A stretch of DNA of 64,000 nt from Thiosocius sp963753845 (GTDB lineage: Bacteria; Pseudomonadota; Gammaproteobacteria; Chromatiales; Chromatiaceae), in contig CAVWEI010000017.1 of assembly GCA_963753845.1 (NCBI GenBank), positions 62,001 through 126,000 on the forward strand. The letters are read 5' to 3'. Shown here in pieces: positions 1 to 8,300 of the stretch; the first letter of the stretch is position 1, and every line of letters begins with the position of its first letter. Made by a program: the position numbers and the translations under genes. The notes below the pieces were generated by a model, which did not search any database, had not been told where the DNA came from, and was given only the letters and a program-made list of their open reading frames with translations.

Positions 1-736
1 AGGCGATATTCTCGTCGTGTTCCTGCACCATCAAAGCGTCACCGTTGTACATCATGCTCATCGCGATCTGGCCGGTGACCAGGGCGGAGTTTTCGTCGAG
101 AGATATGTATTTGTAGGTCTTGACATGCGGGGCCTGCTCCAGCAGCAGATTCTGTGCCTCTTTAAGCTCATTCTTGTCCGTGCTGTTGAGTGAATAACCG
201 AGTGCCTTGAGCGCGGAACCGACCATGTCCGAGGCATCCCCGATCATGCTGATCCTGCCGTGGAGTTCATCAGACGGGCGGAACAGGTCCATCCAGCTGG
301 TGACCGTTGTGGGGACAAGATCCGTCCGGTAGGCGATACCGAGTGTCCCCCAGAAATAGGGCACACCGTAGTCTTCGGCCCGCTCATGTTCGGTACGCCA
401 GCGCGGGTAAATATGCTTCAGATTTGGGATGTCCGTCTCGTTGACAGGTTCGAGCCAACCGCGTTTGGCCAGCACCCGGATCGAACCACCATTGACGATG
501 ACCAGATCGAAGCCTTTGCCTTCAGTTTCAAGCAGGAGCTCATCCCGCGCGGAATCGGAATCGAAATAGGTTTGCTTCACCCTGATCCCGGTTCGCTGTT
601 TGAATTCCTCCAGGATCTCGGGATCCATGTAATCCGCCCAGTTAAGGAACGACAGTTCCGTCGAATCAGCGGCGTGCGCGGGGAGCCCCAACACGAACAG
701 AAAAACAGTTAGCGAAAAAACTTTTGAAAAACGCAT
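1..736 (-). CDS. PotD/PotF-type polyamine ABC transporter substrate-binding protein (partial)
   Basis: Reading leftwards from the ATG at 736, an open frame runs off the window edge, so only about the first 245 residues are present. It starts with a signal peptide (MRFSKVFSLTVFLFVLG, cleavage near AHA-AD). Mature sequence begins with SFLNWADYMDPEILEEF, the hallmark start of the spermidine/putrescine-binding PotD/PotF family, and continues with the typical F-D-L-V-I-V segment and a YGVPYFWGTLGIAYR hinge motif. Family proteins are about 340-370 residues, periplasmic, and deliver polyamines to a PotBC-type permease; those partner genes would lie outside the window. A purine-rich GAAGGG precedes the start. 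An extended amino-acid or other cationic ligand cannot be excluded. Confidence 0.85.
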   Translation of the reverse strand, partial: MRFSKVFSLTVFLFVLGLPAHAADSTELSFLNWADYMDPEILEEFKQRTGIRVKQTYFDSDSARDELLLETEGKGFDLVIVNGGSIRVLAKRGWLEPVNETDIPNLKHIYPRWRTEHERAEDYGVPYFWGTLGIAYRTDLVPTTVTSWMDLFRPSDELHGRISMIGDASDMVGSALKALGYSLNSTDKNELKEAQNLLLEQAPHVKTYKYISLDENSALVTGQIAMSMMYNGDALMVQEHDENIA

Positions 737-889
737 GGTTCAACCCTTCATTTCCAGCCATCAGGTAAAGACCGCCAAGCCGGATTTCGGCTTCTACCGG
801 ACCTAAAGAGAGATCGGCCAAGATGGGAGAGGCTTTAAGTTCAAGGATCACCAAGACACAGGAAATAGCCTGGTGTGAAAATTCCAGCG

Positions 890-953
890 GAAGCAGGGAA
901 GCAGGGAAGCAGGGAAGCAGGGAAGCAGGGAAGCAGGGAAGCAGGGAAGCAGG
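890..953. repeat. 8-bp tandem repeat, eight perfect copies
   Basis: Unit GAAGCAGG is repeated eight times without a mismatch between the 5' end of the PotD-like gene and the 3' end of the HDOD gene. Because 8 is not a multiple of 3 and no gene covers it, it is an intergenic microsatellite, likely variable in copy number by slipped-strand mispairing. Confidence 0.9.
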
Positions 954-972
954 AGGAGCCGGGATCGAGGGA

Positions 973-1884
973 TCACGCCGCGGCGTCAGCACTCAGCAAT
1001 ATCCCGAGGGCTTCGTCCAGTTCCTCGACGGCCTGATCGCGCAGTGACAGCAGATCCTCCGGGGTCAGGTTCGTGATCTGCCATGCGACGGGGGAAATTT
1101 CTGACAGCAGCAGATTGCGATCGACTTCCTGCTCGTGAATGCACGCCAGTGCGTCTGCGATATGAACAATGGCCATATCCAGGGCGAATCGGGCCGAAGA
1201 ATCCGGCTCGACGTGGCCTCGAACCGTCTCGGTGAGGCTATCCGGCATATCCCAGGCGCGCATCAGCTCACCGCCTACATCGGCGTAATTGAATCCAAGG
1301 ATTGCATTTTCTGTGCTCGCCAAAGCCGACCCGGTCGTCACCGAAGCCTGAAAAGCGGCGCTGGTCTGCTCTGGAAGCCGCAGATACATGACCTGATGGC
1401 CGATCTGGCTCAGAAGCCCTACGACGAAAAACCGGTCACGATCTTCAACATTGCAGCACCCGGCAAGCAGTCGCGCGTACACAGCGCGACGTACGCTATT
1501 TACCCAGAACGTCCGCATGTTCAGAGCCTTGCTGCCGGCTGGTGCCAAGGTGCTCGTCAGCGTGGTCGCGAGGACGAGATCGTGTACCGGCTTCATACCG
1601 ATCAGGTTGACTGCCTGACGTATGTTTTCCACCGGCACGCATAGGTTGAAGTGTGCGCTGTTGACCAGTCGCAGCAGGCGCGCCGTGATGCCCGGATCCA
1701 CCGAGATGGCGTTCACGAGGTCAGTGAGATAGGAATCAGGGTCCTCGACAACGGCCTTCACCCGCAGATAGACGTCCGGCAGTGTCAGCAGCGTTTTTAC
1801 GCTGGCAACGAGGTCTGCGGCTGTCCCATATCGTGGTTTGGGCATGCCCATGGAGGTGTTGGGTGAGCTATCGGGTCTCATCAT
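973..1884 (-). CDS. HDOD domain signalling protein
   Basis: 303 residues. Residues about 25-230 match the HDOD fold: LLTLPDVYLRV near the start, then DPGITARLLRLVNSAHF and the helix INLIGMKPVHDLVLATTL-like segment (here AVNLIGMKPVHDLVL). HDOD proteins are HD-related domains that usually lack full metal ligands and act in signalling (chemotaxis, cyclic-di-GMP or stress responses) rather than catalysis. No receiver, GGDEF or EAL domain is fused, so this is a stand-alone HDOD protein; soluble, cytoplasmic. The start is uncertain: two adjacent ATGs at 1884 and 1881, with further ATGs at codons 12 and 14; no strong ribosome-binding site helps choose. The gene stands alone. Confidence 0.85.
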   Translation of the reverse strand: MMRPDSSPNTSMGMPKPRYGTAADLVASVKTLLTLPDVYLRVKAVVEDPDSYLTDLVNAISVDPGITARLLRLVNSAHFNLCVPVENIRQAVNLIGMKPVHDLVLATTLTSTLAPAGSKALNMRTFWVNSVRRAVYARLLAGCCNVEDRDRFFVVGLLSQIGHQVMYLRLPEQTSAAFQASVTTGSALASTENAILGFNYADVGGELMRAWDMPDSLTETVRGHVEPDSSARFALDMAIVHIADALACIHEQEVDRNLLLSEISPVAWQITNLTPEDLLSLRDQAVEELDEALGILLSADAAA

Positions 1885-2068
1885 GCTGGCTCAGTTGTGT
1901 GGTCTAGCCACGATTTATCAAAGAATCCCGGTCATGCGGACGGAGTCTTCGTCGTTTCCCATCGAAACTTCGGAGATTAAAGCGGCCAAATATCCAATAT
2001 CTTGTGTCCAGCCCTTCCCGCAGTTCCTTTCGTGTTGTGGACCCGGGCTCGGCGCGCAACACGAACGC

Positions 2069-2175
2069 CCCCACTGCTCGGCCTGGGCAAGGTTCTTGAC
2101 GGTCTTGGTCCGCAGCGGGTGGCCAATCACCCTGAGTTTCGTTCGCGCGGTGACAAAATTGTGACAAGGATTCTG
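2069..2175 (-). pseudogene. Tyrosine integrase N-terminal scar
   Basis: On the minus strand 2069-2124 encodes GHPLRTKTVKNLAQAEQWG, which matches the segment following the N-terminal strand of phage-type tyrosine integrases (PLxTKTFxxRAEAEQWA). It is preceded (minus-strand 5' side, about 2150-2175) by the motif TTGTCACAATTTTGTCAC, which also precedes the larger integrase remnant near 60 kb. Neither an N-terminus nor a catalytic domain remains. This is a short relic, not a working gene. Confidence 0.6.
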
Positions 2176-2302
2176 ACTCAGTAACGCTACTTCGATACTG
2201 GGCAAATGCTGACAGGTGGCGACTGGCTTTCATATAACCGTCCTGGCGCCTCTCGGGTTCCATGGTGCCACTGTGACCCTGAACGGGGCTATCGAGTGCA
2301 GT

Positions 2303-2656
2303 CTATGCGGCGTTGCCCTTGTCCATGGCATGACCAACCCGAAATGAGTCGACGATGCCTATCAGCCAGGAGACAAGCAGGGCCGTCGAGGCGGCGTTCA
2401 TGAATTGCGCCTCGCCGCCCGTCGGTTGCTGCTCTATCAACTTGGTCAGCGCCGACACGTCCAGCGGAACGTTGCCATGCTGGATCTGTTCAGTGATCTG
2501 CATGGCCATGTCCACTGCCGAGGAGATCAGCAGGTACAGTGCCGCCAATGCGACCGTCACCAGAATTGCGCCGGTCACATGCCGCTTCAGGTAGAAATGA
2601 CCAAGACCCGGAAACACCAGTGCCGACAAGAGAGCGGCTTTGGTTGATCTGCTCAT
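2303..2656 (-). CDS. Small membrane protein, TM2/DUF5683-like
   Basis: 117 residues starting at ATG 2656, chosen because GGAGAA sits 8 bases upstream; longer in-frame starts have no ribosome-binding site. Residues about 10-20 (FPGLGHFYLKR) resemble the Pro-Gly-hydrophobic-Gly-x-x-Tyr turn of TM2-type proteins, followed by a hydrophobic helix (GAILVTVALAALYLLIS) and a second one near the C-terminus (ALLVSWLIGIVDSFRVG). Probably an inner-membrane protein of unknown role. It lies alone, between the integrase scar and the duplicated segment. Confidence 0.65.
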   Translation of the reverse strand: MSRSTKAALLSALVFPGLGHFYLKRHVTGAILVTVALAALYLLISSAVDMAMQITEQIQHGNVPLDVSALTKLIEQQPTGGEAQFMNAASTALLVSWLIGIVDSFRVGHAMDKGNAA

Positions 2657-2813
2657 TGCTTGATTTCTCCGGGGTCCACTGCGGGAGGGGGCGAAATGAA
2701 ACCCCAAGGAATTTGCCAAGCCCCGATCCTCGGTTGTCTTCGCGCGCACCAGAGAGCAGACGTTGAGGTCACTACGGCCGTATCGTCTGATCGGCAATGT
2801 TTATCGACCCGAC

Positions 2814-3686
2814 GAGCGAAATGCGTTCTCGACCCGTGTCTTCCAAAATCAGGAGCAGTCATGTTTACTCATCTCTTGGCCCGGGTACTCTTCGCCTGGC
2901 AATGTGCATAGCCTGCGAACAGCGGGCGCAACCCGGAGGGTCAGCGATGCCCTGACGGGTGCGGCGATCAGGCGAGGCGCAATTCCTCCAGTGAGGCCAC
3001 GACTGTCCTGCCGCTGATATCTGGATTGATGTCCAACTCGAGCAGCATGACTGCCGGGAGATCGACGTGATGATCCTCGATCTCGGTCGTTGCGCCCTGT
3101 GGATCGAAGTTCCACTGCTGGCGCACGATTTCGTGGAACGACTTGCCACTGTCCGGCGACCAGCGCAGCACATACTCTTGTGTACGTTCGCTGCCGCCCT
3201 CGACGAAATGCAGCAGGATCCGCCTGAGCCGCTGCGGATGGGCGAAGAACAGCCGGATCTTCTGCCTGCCGGCATGGGCGGCACGCCATCCGGATGGCTG
3301 ACCGGGCAGCAACGCATGTTCGATGGGGTGGGCGGGGTCCTCCGATGTGATCTCCACATCGGCGAGAGTCTCCAAATTCAGCCACTCGCCTTCAGGGTAG
3401 GCGGCACCCTGGTTGACTGACTCGATGATTCGCTTGCGCATCGTGATGCCTCCTGATTCAAGCGATGAAAGACTTCGGGCGCCTGAGGGCACCGGAAGAT
3501 TCCCGGTTGCGGCGTCGCCGTCGATCCAGGTTCAGGTCCAGCATAGCGCAATGCCTGGCCGGGCCGGTCTGCGAAGAAATCTCGTCCACTGTCGCGAATG
3601 CCGCGAAGCGACTTCTGAAGCAGGCCACGGTCACACTCCGTTTGTGTACGAAATCCGAACGCAGATCATGCACGATGCCGCAACGG
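2814..3686. repeat. Duplicated segment, copy 1 (partner at 61.1-61.9 kb)
   Basis: About 870 bp is repeated in the same orientation at 61093-61940. Both copies contain a flanking stretch with CTCATCTCTTGGCCCGGGTA, the 157-residue gene on the minus strand, its leader, and end near GCAGATCATGCACvATG. The encoded proteins differ at about 15 of 157 residues, so the duplication is not recent. In both places it follows an integrase scar by roughly 0.7-0.8 kb. Confidence 0.85.
2968..3441 (-). CDS. Discoidin-like (F5/8 type C-like) domain protein, paralogue 1
   Basis: 157 residues, start ATG 3441 preceded by AGGAGGC. No signal peptide. The body (residues about 50-157) has the beta-sandwich pattern of carbohydrate-binding/F5-8 type C-like proteins: IRLFFAHPQRLRRILLHF, then RTQEYVLRWSPDSGKSFHE, and a closing LELDINPDISGRTVVASL. 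The domain assignment is from motif impression only and function is unknown. A 90 percent identical paralogue is at 61254-61727. Divergent, gene-poor DNA surrounds it, so there is no operon context. Confidence 0.6.
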   Translation of the reverse strand: MRKRIIESVNQGAAYPEGEWLNLETLADVEITSEDPAHPIEHALLPGQPSGWRAAHAGRQKIRLFFAHPQRLRRILLHFVEGGSERTQEYVLRWSPDSGKSFHEIVRQQWNFDPQGATTEIEDHHVDLPAVMLLELDINPDISGRTVVASLEELRLA

Positions 3687-3695
3687 AGGCTACTT

Positions 3696-3821
3696 CGCAA
3701 AGGGTATGGCGCCAGATTTTCGTGGAGGGACCATGTCGAGCCTGAGGCCTTCAACGATATCTATGCCGAGCTTGGGGAGTTGTGCGACTGGATCGAGGAA
3801 GAGGTCCGGACAACAAAAAAC
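3696..3821 (+). pseudogene. Possible gene fragment of unknown family
   Basis: A frame encodes WRDHVEPEAFNDIYAELGEL followed by CDWIEEEVRTTKN, an acidic helical composition that looks like genuine protein, but no plausible start or continuation exists: upstream is the duplicated segment end and downstream the frame becomes non-protein-like. It may be a relic cut by the duplication boundary at about 3686. Family not recognised. Confidence 0.3.
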
Positions 3822-3909
3822 CCGGCGGTGCGAATATGCGGGCCGGCTCATTGCGTGGCGTGCCTTACGATTCAGAAACGGTCTGTGGTCGCATTGCACA
3901 TTCAACCCT

Positions 3910-4165
3910 TCAACGCAAAACACATCGGTCGAGTTGCTTGCGATATGGTGGGTTGCATTCCCAGGCGTTGCCGGAATAGCTGAGATGGGCGCTGTCCGGA
4001 ACCTGCAATGTCACACAATTGCTGCCAACCGCCAGATAACCGCGGTCGCATTTCCAGTCGGCTCCGGATGACGATTGTGACAAGTATCCGTTCGCAGGCA
4101 CCTTGACTGCCCGGCATCCGCGCCGGCTTTTGATGCCGACGACAGATATCCTCGTTCCGTGACAG
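3910..4165 (-). pseudogene. Remnant of a cysteine-rich repeat secreted protein
   Basis: Minus-strand codons give VPANGYLSQSSSGADWKC, then DRGYLAVGSNCVTLQVP, DSAHLSYSGNAWECNPPYRK and QLDRC, i.e. tandem units of the form P-x-N-[GA]-[YH]-L-x-x-S-G-x-x-W-x-C-x-x-x-Y-x-x-x-x-x-x-C. Just upstream, in a different frame (about 4115-4160), RGYLSSASKAGAD repeats the same unit, so the frame has shifted inside an older repeat. No start codon or signal peptide remains. Repeats of this kind occur in exported proteins with paired disulfides; function unknown. Confidence 0.5.
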
Positions 4166-4206
4166 CGCTGGCGATTCGTCAGCAGCGGGTTTAGGACTCG
4201 ATCGAA

Positions 4207-4524
4207 TCAGCCGCCACGATCGTCCTCATCCGAAGCGGCGAACGGCACGCGCAAATTCGGGTGGTCCAGTGGCATATCGAGATAAGCCTTGCGGGTTGCC
4301 TCTGTGGCGAAGTAGATGGTCAGATTGCCATCGACCACGGAGGGATGGCCCTCGATGTCTTGAATATTCTCGCCGGTGATGGGGTCGATGGTGTCGATAC
4401 GGTATGTGGGCTCATGCAAGCGCTGGCTCTGAGTGCGATCGCGCGGCAGTGCATCGGTGGCGACCCAGTTTGCGAACTCAAATTTGATAGTGGGCGGTGC
4501 CCGGGAGATTGAATTCTTTAACAT
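4207..4524 (-). CDS. Conserved-looking hypothetical protein, 105 aa
   Basis: Soluble, acidic 105-residue protein with no signal peptide or membrane helix. Visible features: an N-terminal segment IKFEFANWVATDALPRD, a central PTYRIDTIDPITGENI, and NLTIYFATEATRKAYLDMPL near the end. Codon use and composition fit the surrounding core DNA. I do not recognise the family. It stands alone and is divergent from the gene at 4962; the 437-bp interval between them carries the palindrome at 4727. Confidence 0.55.
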   Translation of the reverse strand: MLKNSISRAPPTIKFEFANWVATDALPRDRTQSQRLHEPTYRIDTIDPITGENIQDIEGHPSVVDGNLTIYFATEATRKAYLDMPLDHPNLRVPFAASDEDDRGG

Positions 4525-4961
4525 TATAGTGTCCTCGTTATCATCGCCTGCCGCGGATAAGGCGGCGCGTTATGCGCGGTTGCCTGGCGGCTGCATCCTT
4601 GGTCCCAACATAGCGGTCCAGGGCGCAGGATGTGGCATTGATCGAACGGCCACCCTAGGCCTCTATATGTAAAATAGCTCATCACATTAACTGATGAGAC
4701 AAATGCCGGCTCGCTGTTGCACGGTATGTACGCTAGCGCACGGAACTCCCTGTGGGTGGCGCGTAAGCTGCTGCTGTTGCGCAACGCCTTTCTCATGTCT
4801 CAGCGAGCCGGGCCGGGATCGCGATTCGGCGGTGCTGTGGTAAAAGTCCGTGCGGCCGACAACTCGGGGCAGAACTTTCCCCTGCGTTGATTCTCTCAAG
4901 TCCGTCAAGGGCGTTTAAATGTGACGCAGCCCATACCGGCTGCTGTCTGGAGCATGCAGTG
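4525..4961. other. Intergenic region between divergent genes
   Basis: No gene is visible. The only structured element noticed is the palindrome at 4727-4742. It probably holds promoters for 4207-4524 (leftward) and for the DUF1488-ndvB pair (rightward). Confidence 0.5.
4727..4742. promoter_or_regulatory. Palindromic site 1 (TGTACGCTAGCGCACG)
   Basis: Contains the perfect core CGCTAGCG. Three similar sites occur at 15236, 16313 and 17287, all upstream of genes in the neighbourhood of two Crp/Fnr-like regulators. Likely operator ahead of the DUF1488-ndvB transcription unit, 220 bp before the DUF1488 start. Binding protein is inferred, not shown. Confidence 0.5.
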
Positions 4962-5237
4962 ATGAAGTTGACCTTTCCGAACCCGAGCCGTAGCTTCGAT
5001 GAGAGCGGCAAACGCGTCCGTTTCTGGGGCTACGATCGCGCCATCGAGGTCTCATTCTTTGTGGAGGCCGAGGCACTCAAGCGGCTTTGTCCAGACACTG
5101 GTGCGGTCGAGGCCGGGATCCTCAAGGCGTTCGACGAAACGCGGGGACGGATTCACGAGGTGGCGGACAGGATCTATACCCGTGATGGGCGTGGCAAAGG
5201 CGCCTATGCCTATGTCCTGTCGGTGGCGGATTTTTGA
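4962..5237 (+). CDS. DUF1488 family protein
   Basis: 91 residues from ATG 4962. Opens with MKLTFPNPSRSFDESGKRVR, followed by FWGYDRAIEVSFFVEAEALK, the typical start of DUF1488 proteins (short, soluble, unknown function). The C-terminal YAYVLSVADF is also characteristic. Longer in-frame starts exist upstream but lose family similarity. It lies 156 bp before ndvB on the same strand and may share its promoter. Confidence 0.75.
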   Translation: MKLTFPNPSRSFDESGKRVRFWGYDRAIEVSFFVEAEALKRLCPDTGAVEAGILKAFDETRGRIHEVADRIYTRDGRGKGAYAYVLSVADF

Positions 5238-5393
5238 AGCGCTCGCATCGATGGACGCTGGCAGCGGGTTGGTGTGGGTGCCGCTCAGCTGGTTCAGTCC
5301 CGCAATGTCTGCGGTGAAGCGATGCAAGAGGTGTTATTGGTCCGGCTGCGCCCCGGCGTGCAATGACATTGTTCGGGCCGCAGGGAGAGTAGC

Positions 5394-8300
5394 GTGAGTT
5401 CAGGATGGAAAGCGACCTTTGCCAGGTTATTCGGGCGATGGCATCGGATCAGCAAACAGGCGACGAGTTCGCCGGGCGGTGCAAGTAGCACGCCAGCCGC
5501 ACCTTTCGATGACGAGCCGCCATTGCGTGCGGAATTGTTCAGCACCGATCAGATGGAACAGCATGGGGTGCGCCTCGCCGCCAGTCACCATCTGATGCCT
5601 GGTCGCGCGCCTGACCAGTTGCTTGCGCGACTGGCCGCGAACGAGGGGGTACTGGCCCAGACCTGCGACCGGCTGACGACGGCGGTGGCCGCGAAGCATC
5701 GCGTCACGCCCGCAGGGGAATGGCTGCTTGACAACTTCTATCTTGTCGAAGAACAGATTCGCACGGCGAGACGCCATTTGCCCAAGGGTTATAGCCGCGA
5801 GCTGCCGGCGCTGGCCGAGGGTGCATCCGCCGGGCTGCCACGGGTGTATGACATCGCCCTGGAGAACATCGCGCACGGTGACGGGCGGGTTGATCCCGAC
5901 AGTCTGAGTCGCTTCGTCGCTGCCTATCAGACGGTAAAACCACTTCGATTGGGCGAGCTGTGGGCGATCCCCATTATGCTGCGCCTTGCGCTGATTGAGA
6001 ATCTGCGTCGGGTTGCGGTGCGTATAGCTGCCGGCGGCAAGGATCGTGATGTGGCCGCCACCTGGGCGGACCGACTGACCGAGGTCGCGCGCCATGATTC
6101 GAAGAGCCTGATTCTGGTAATTGCCGACATGGCGCGTTCGCATCCGCCGATGAGCACGCCGTTCGTGTCGGAACTGGCTCGCCGCCTGCAGGGACAAGGG
6201 CCGGCGCTGGCACTTCCGCTGACCTGGATCGAGCAACAACTGGCCGAGTCGGGCCAGAGCATCGAAAAGCTGGTGCATTCGGGAAACCGGCAACGGGCCG
6301 CTGATCAGGTTTCGATCAGCAACAGCATCGGCAGTCTGCGTCTACTGGGGACGATGGACTGGCGCAAGTTTGTTGAGGCTATGAGCCTTGTCGAACAGAC
6401 CCTGCGCACGGACCCCGCCGAAGCCTACGCGATGATGGATTTCGCCAGCCGTGACCGTTACCGGCATGTGATCGAGGAGGTTGCGAGAGCCGCCGGGTTA
6501 CCTGAGGAGACGGTGGCGAGTCGGGCCATCGAACTGGCACGTACAGGCGCCGATGGAGCCACGTCTGATGGGCGCACCGGGCATGTCGGATACTACCTGA
6601 TTGACCGAGGCAAGGCCGGGTTGGAGCGCGGTACCGGGGCTCGCCGGAGTTTCGGATCGAGTCTTTGCCACGTGGCCAGCGAGTACCCGTTGCCGCCTTA
6701 TCTGGGTTCGATAACACTGCTCACCCTGTTTCCGGCGGCATGGCTGCTGAAGGCGGCGCACGTGGGCAATATGGTCGATTGGGCGTTGCTGCCATTTGGA
6801 GTACTCGTGCTGTTGGCTGCCAGCCAACTTGCGCTGGCACTGGTGAACTGGCTGGCGACTTTGTTCGCATCACCGCATCCCCTGCCGCGCATGGATTTTT
6901 CCACAGGCATCCCGGCGGAATCACGTGCGTTGGTGGTGATTCCTACAATGCTCACCAGTCGCCACGGCGTCGAAAGTCTGATCGAATCGCTGGAAGTCAG
7001 GTTTCTGGCCAATCGCGACACGAATCTGCATTTCGGCCTTTTGACCGACTTTACCGACGCAAGCGAAGAAACGCTCGTCGAGGATGCGGCGCTGCTTTCC
7101 CTGGCTCGAGAACAGATCGATGCGTTGAATGCGCAGTATGCCGACGGCAGCAATGACGTGTTCTTCCTGTTCCATCGCCCGCGCCGCTGGAACCCGCACG
7201 ATCGGATCTGGATGGGTTACGAGCGCAAGCGCGGCAAGCTGGCGGATCTGAATCTGTTGCTGCGTGAGAAAAACAGCGACGGCTTTTCCCTTATTGTCGG
7301 TGAGACTGCGGTGCTGGCCGGTGTGAAATACGTGATCACACTGGACACAGATACGCAGCTTCCGCGCGACGCCGCGCGCCAGTTTGTCGCGACCATGGCA
7401 CATCCGTTGAATCGACCCGTCTACGACGCGGTGCTGCAAAGGGTAGTCGCCGGCTACGGCATCCTACAACCGCGCATGGGCGCGAGCCTGCCAGGCATCA
7501 GACAGTCGCGTTATGCACGTCTGTATGGCGGTGAGCCGGGTATCGATCCGTATACGCGTGCCGTCTCCGATGTCTATCAGGACCTGTTCCACGAGGGTTC
7601 GTTCATCGGCAAGGGGATCTATGACGTCGACGCGTTTGAAAAGGCGCTCAAGGGTCGTTTTCCTGACAATCGAATCCTTAGCCATGACCTTCTGGAAGGC
7701 TGTTACGCGCGTGCAGGACTGCTGAGTGACGTACAGTTGTATGAGGAATACCCGGCCCGTTACGGTGCGGATGTCAACCGACGCTATCGCTGGATCCGCG
7801 GTGACTGGCAGCTGGCAGGCTGGCTGCTGCCATGGGTGCCTGGACCCAGGGGGCGACGTCTCAAGAATCCCCTTTCCGCGCTGTCGCGCTGGAAGCTGTT
7901 CGACAACCTGCGTCGCAGCCTGGTACCGGCGGCGCTGATCCTGCTGTTGGTGCTGGGCTGGACGGTGACGGAATCGGCTTGGCTGTGGACGCTTGCCGTG
8001 CTTGCAGTGCTGCTGTTACCCGCCGTGCTGGTCAGTCTGCTGGATGTGATACGCAAACCCGCTGACATCCGGCTGGAGCAGCATCTCGCGGCCGTTGGCC
8101 GCGCGACTGGGCAGCGTATCATCCAGGTAGGCTTTGTCCTGGCGACTCTGCCGCACGAGGCGTTTTACAGCCTGGACGCGATCGGACGCACACTGGGTCG
8201 ACTGCTGTTCACGAAGCAGCGGCTGCTCGAGTGGATTCCGTCCGCCGTCCAGGGACGGACCAGTGTCGCGGGAGGCAGGAAGCCGGGAGCGACCGCCGTC

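Noticed and set aside
890..953. CRISPR array
   Set aside because: The repeat is 8 bp with no spacers, and no cas genes are present; it is a microsatellite.
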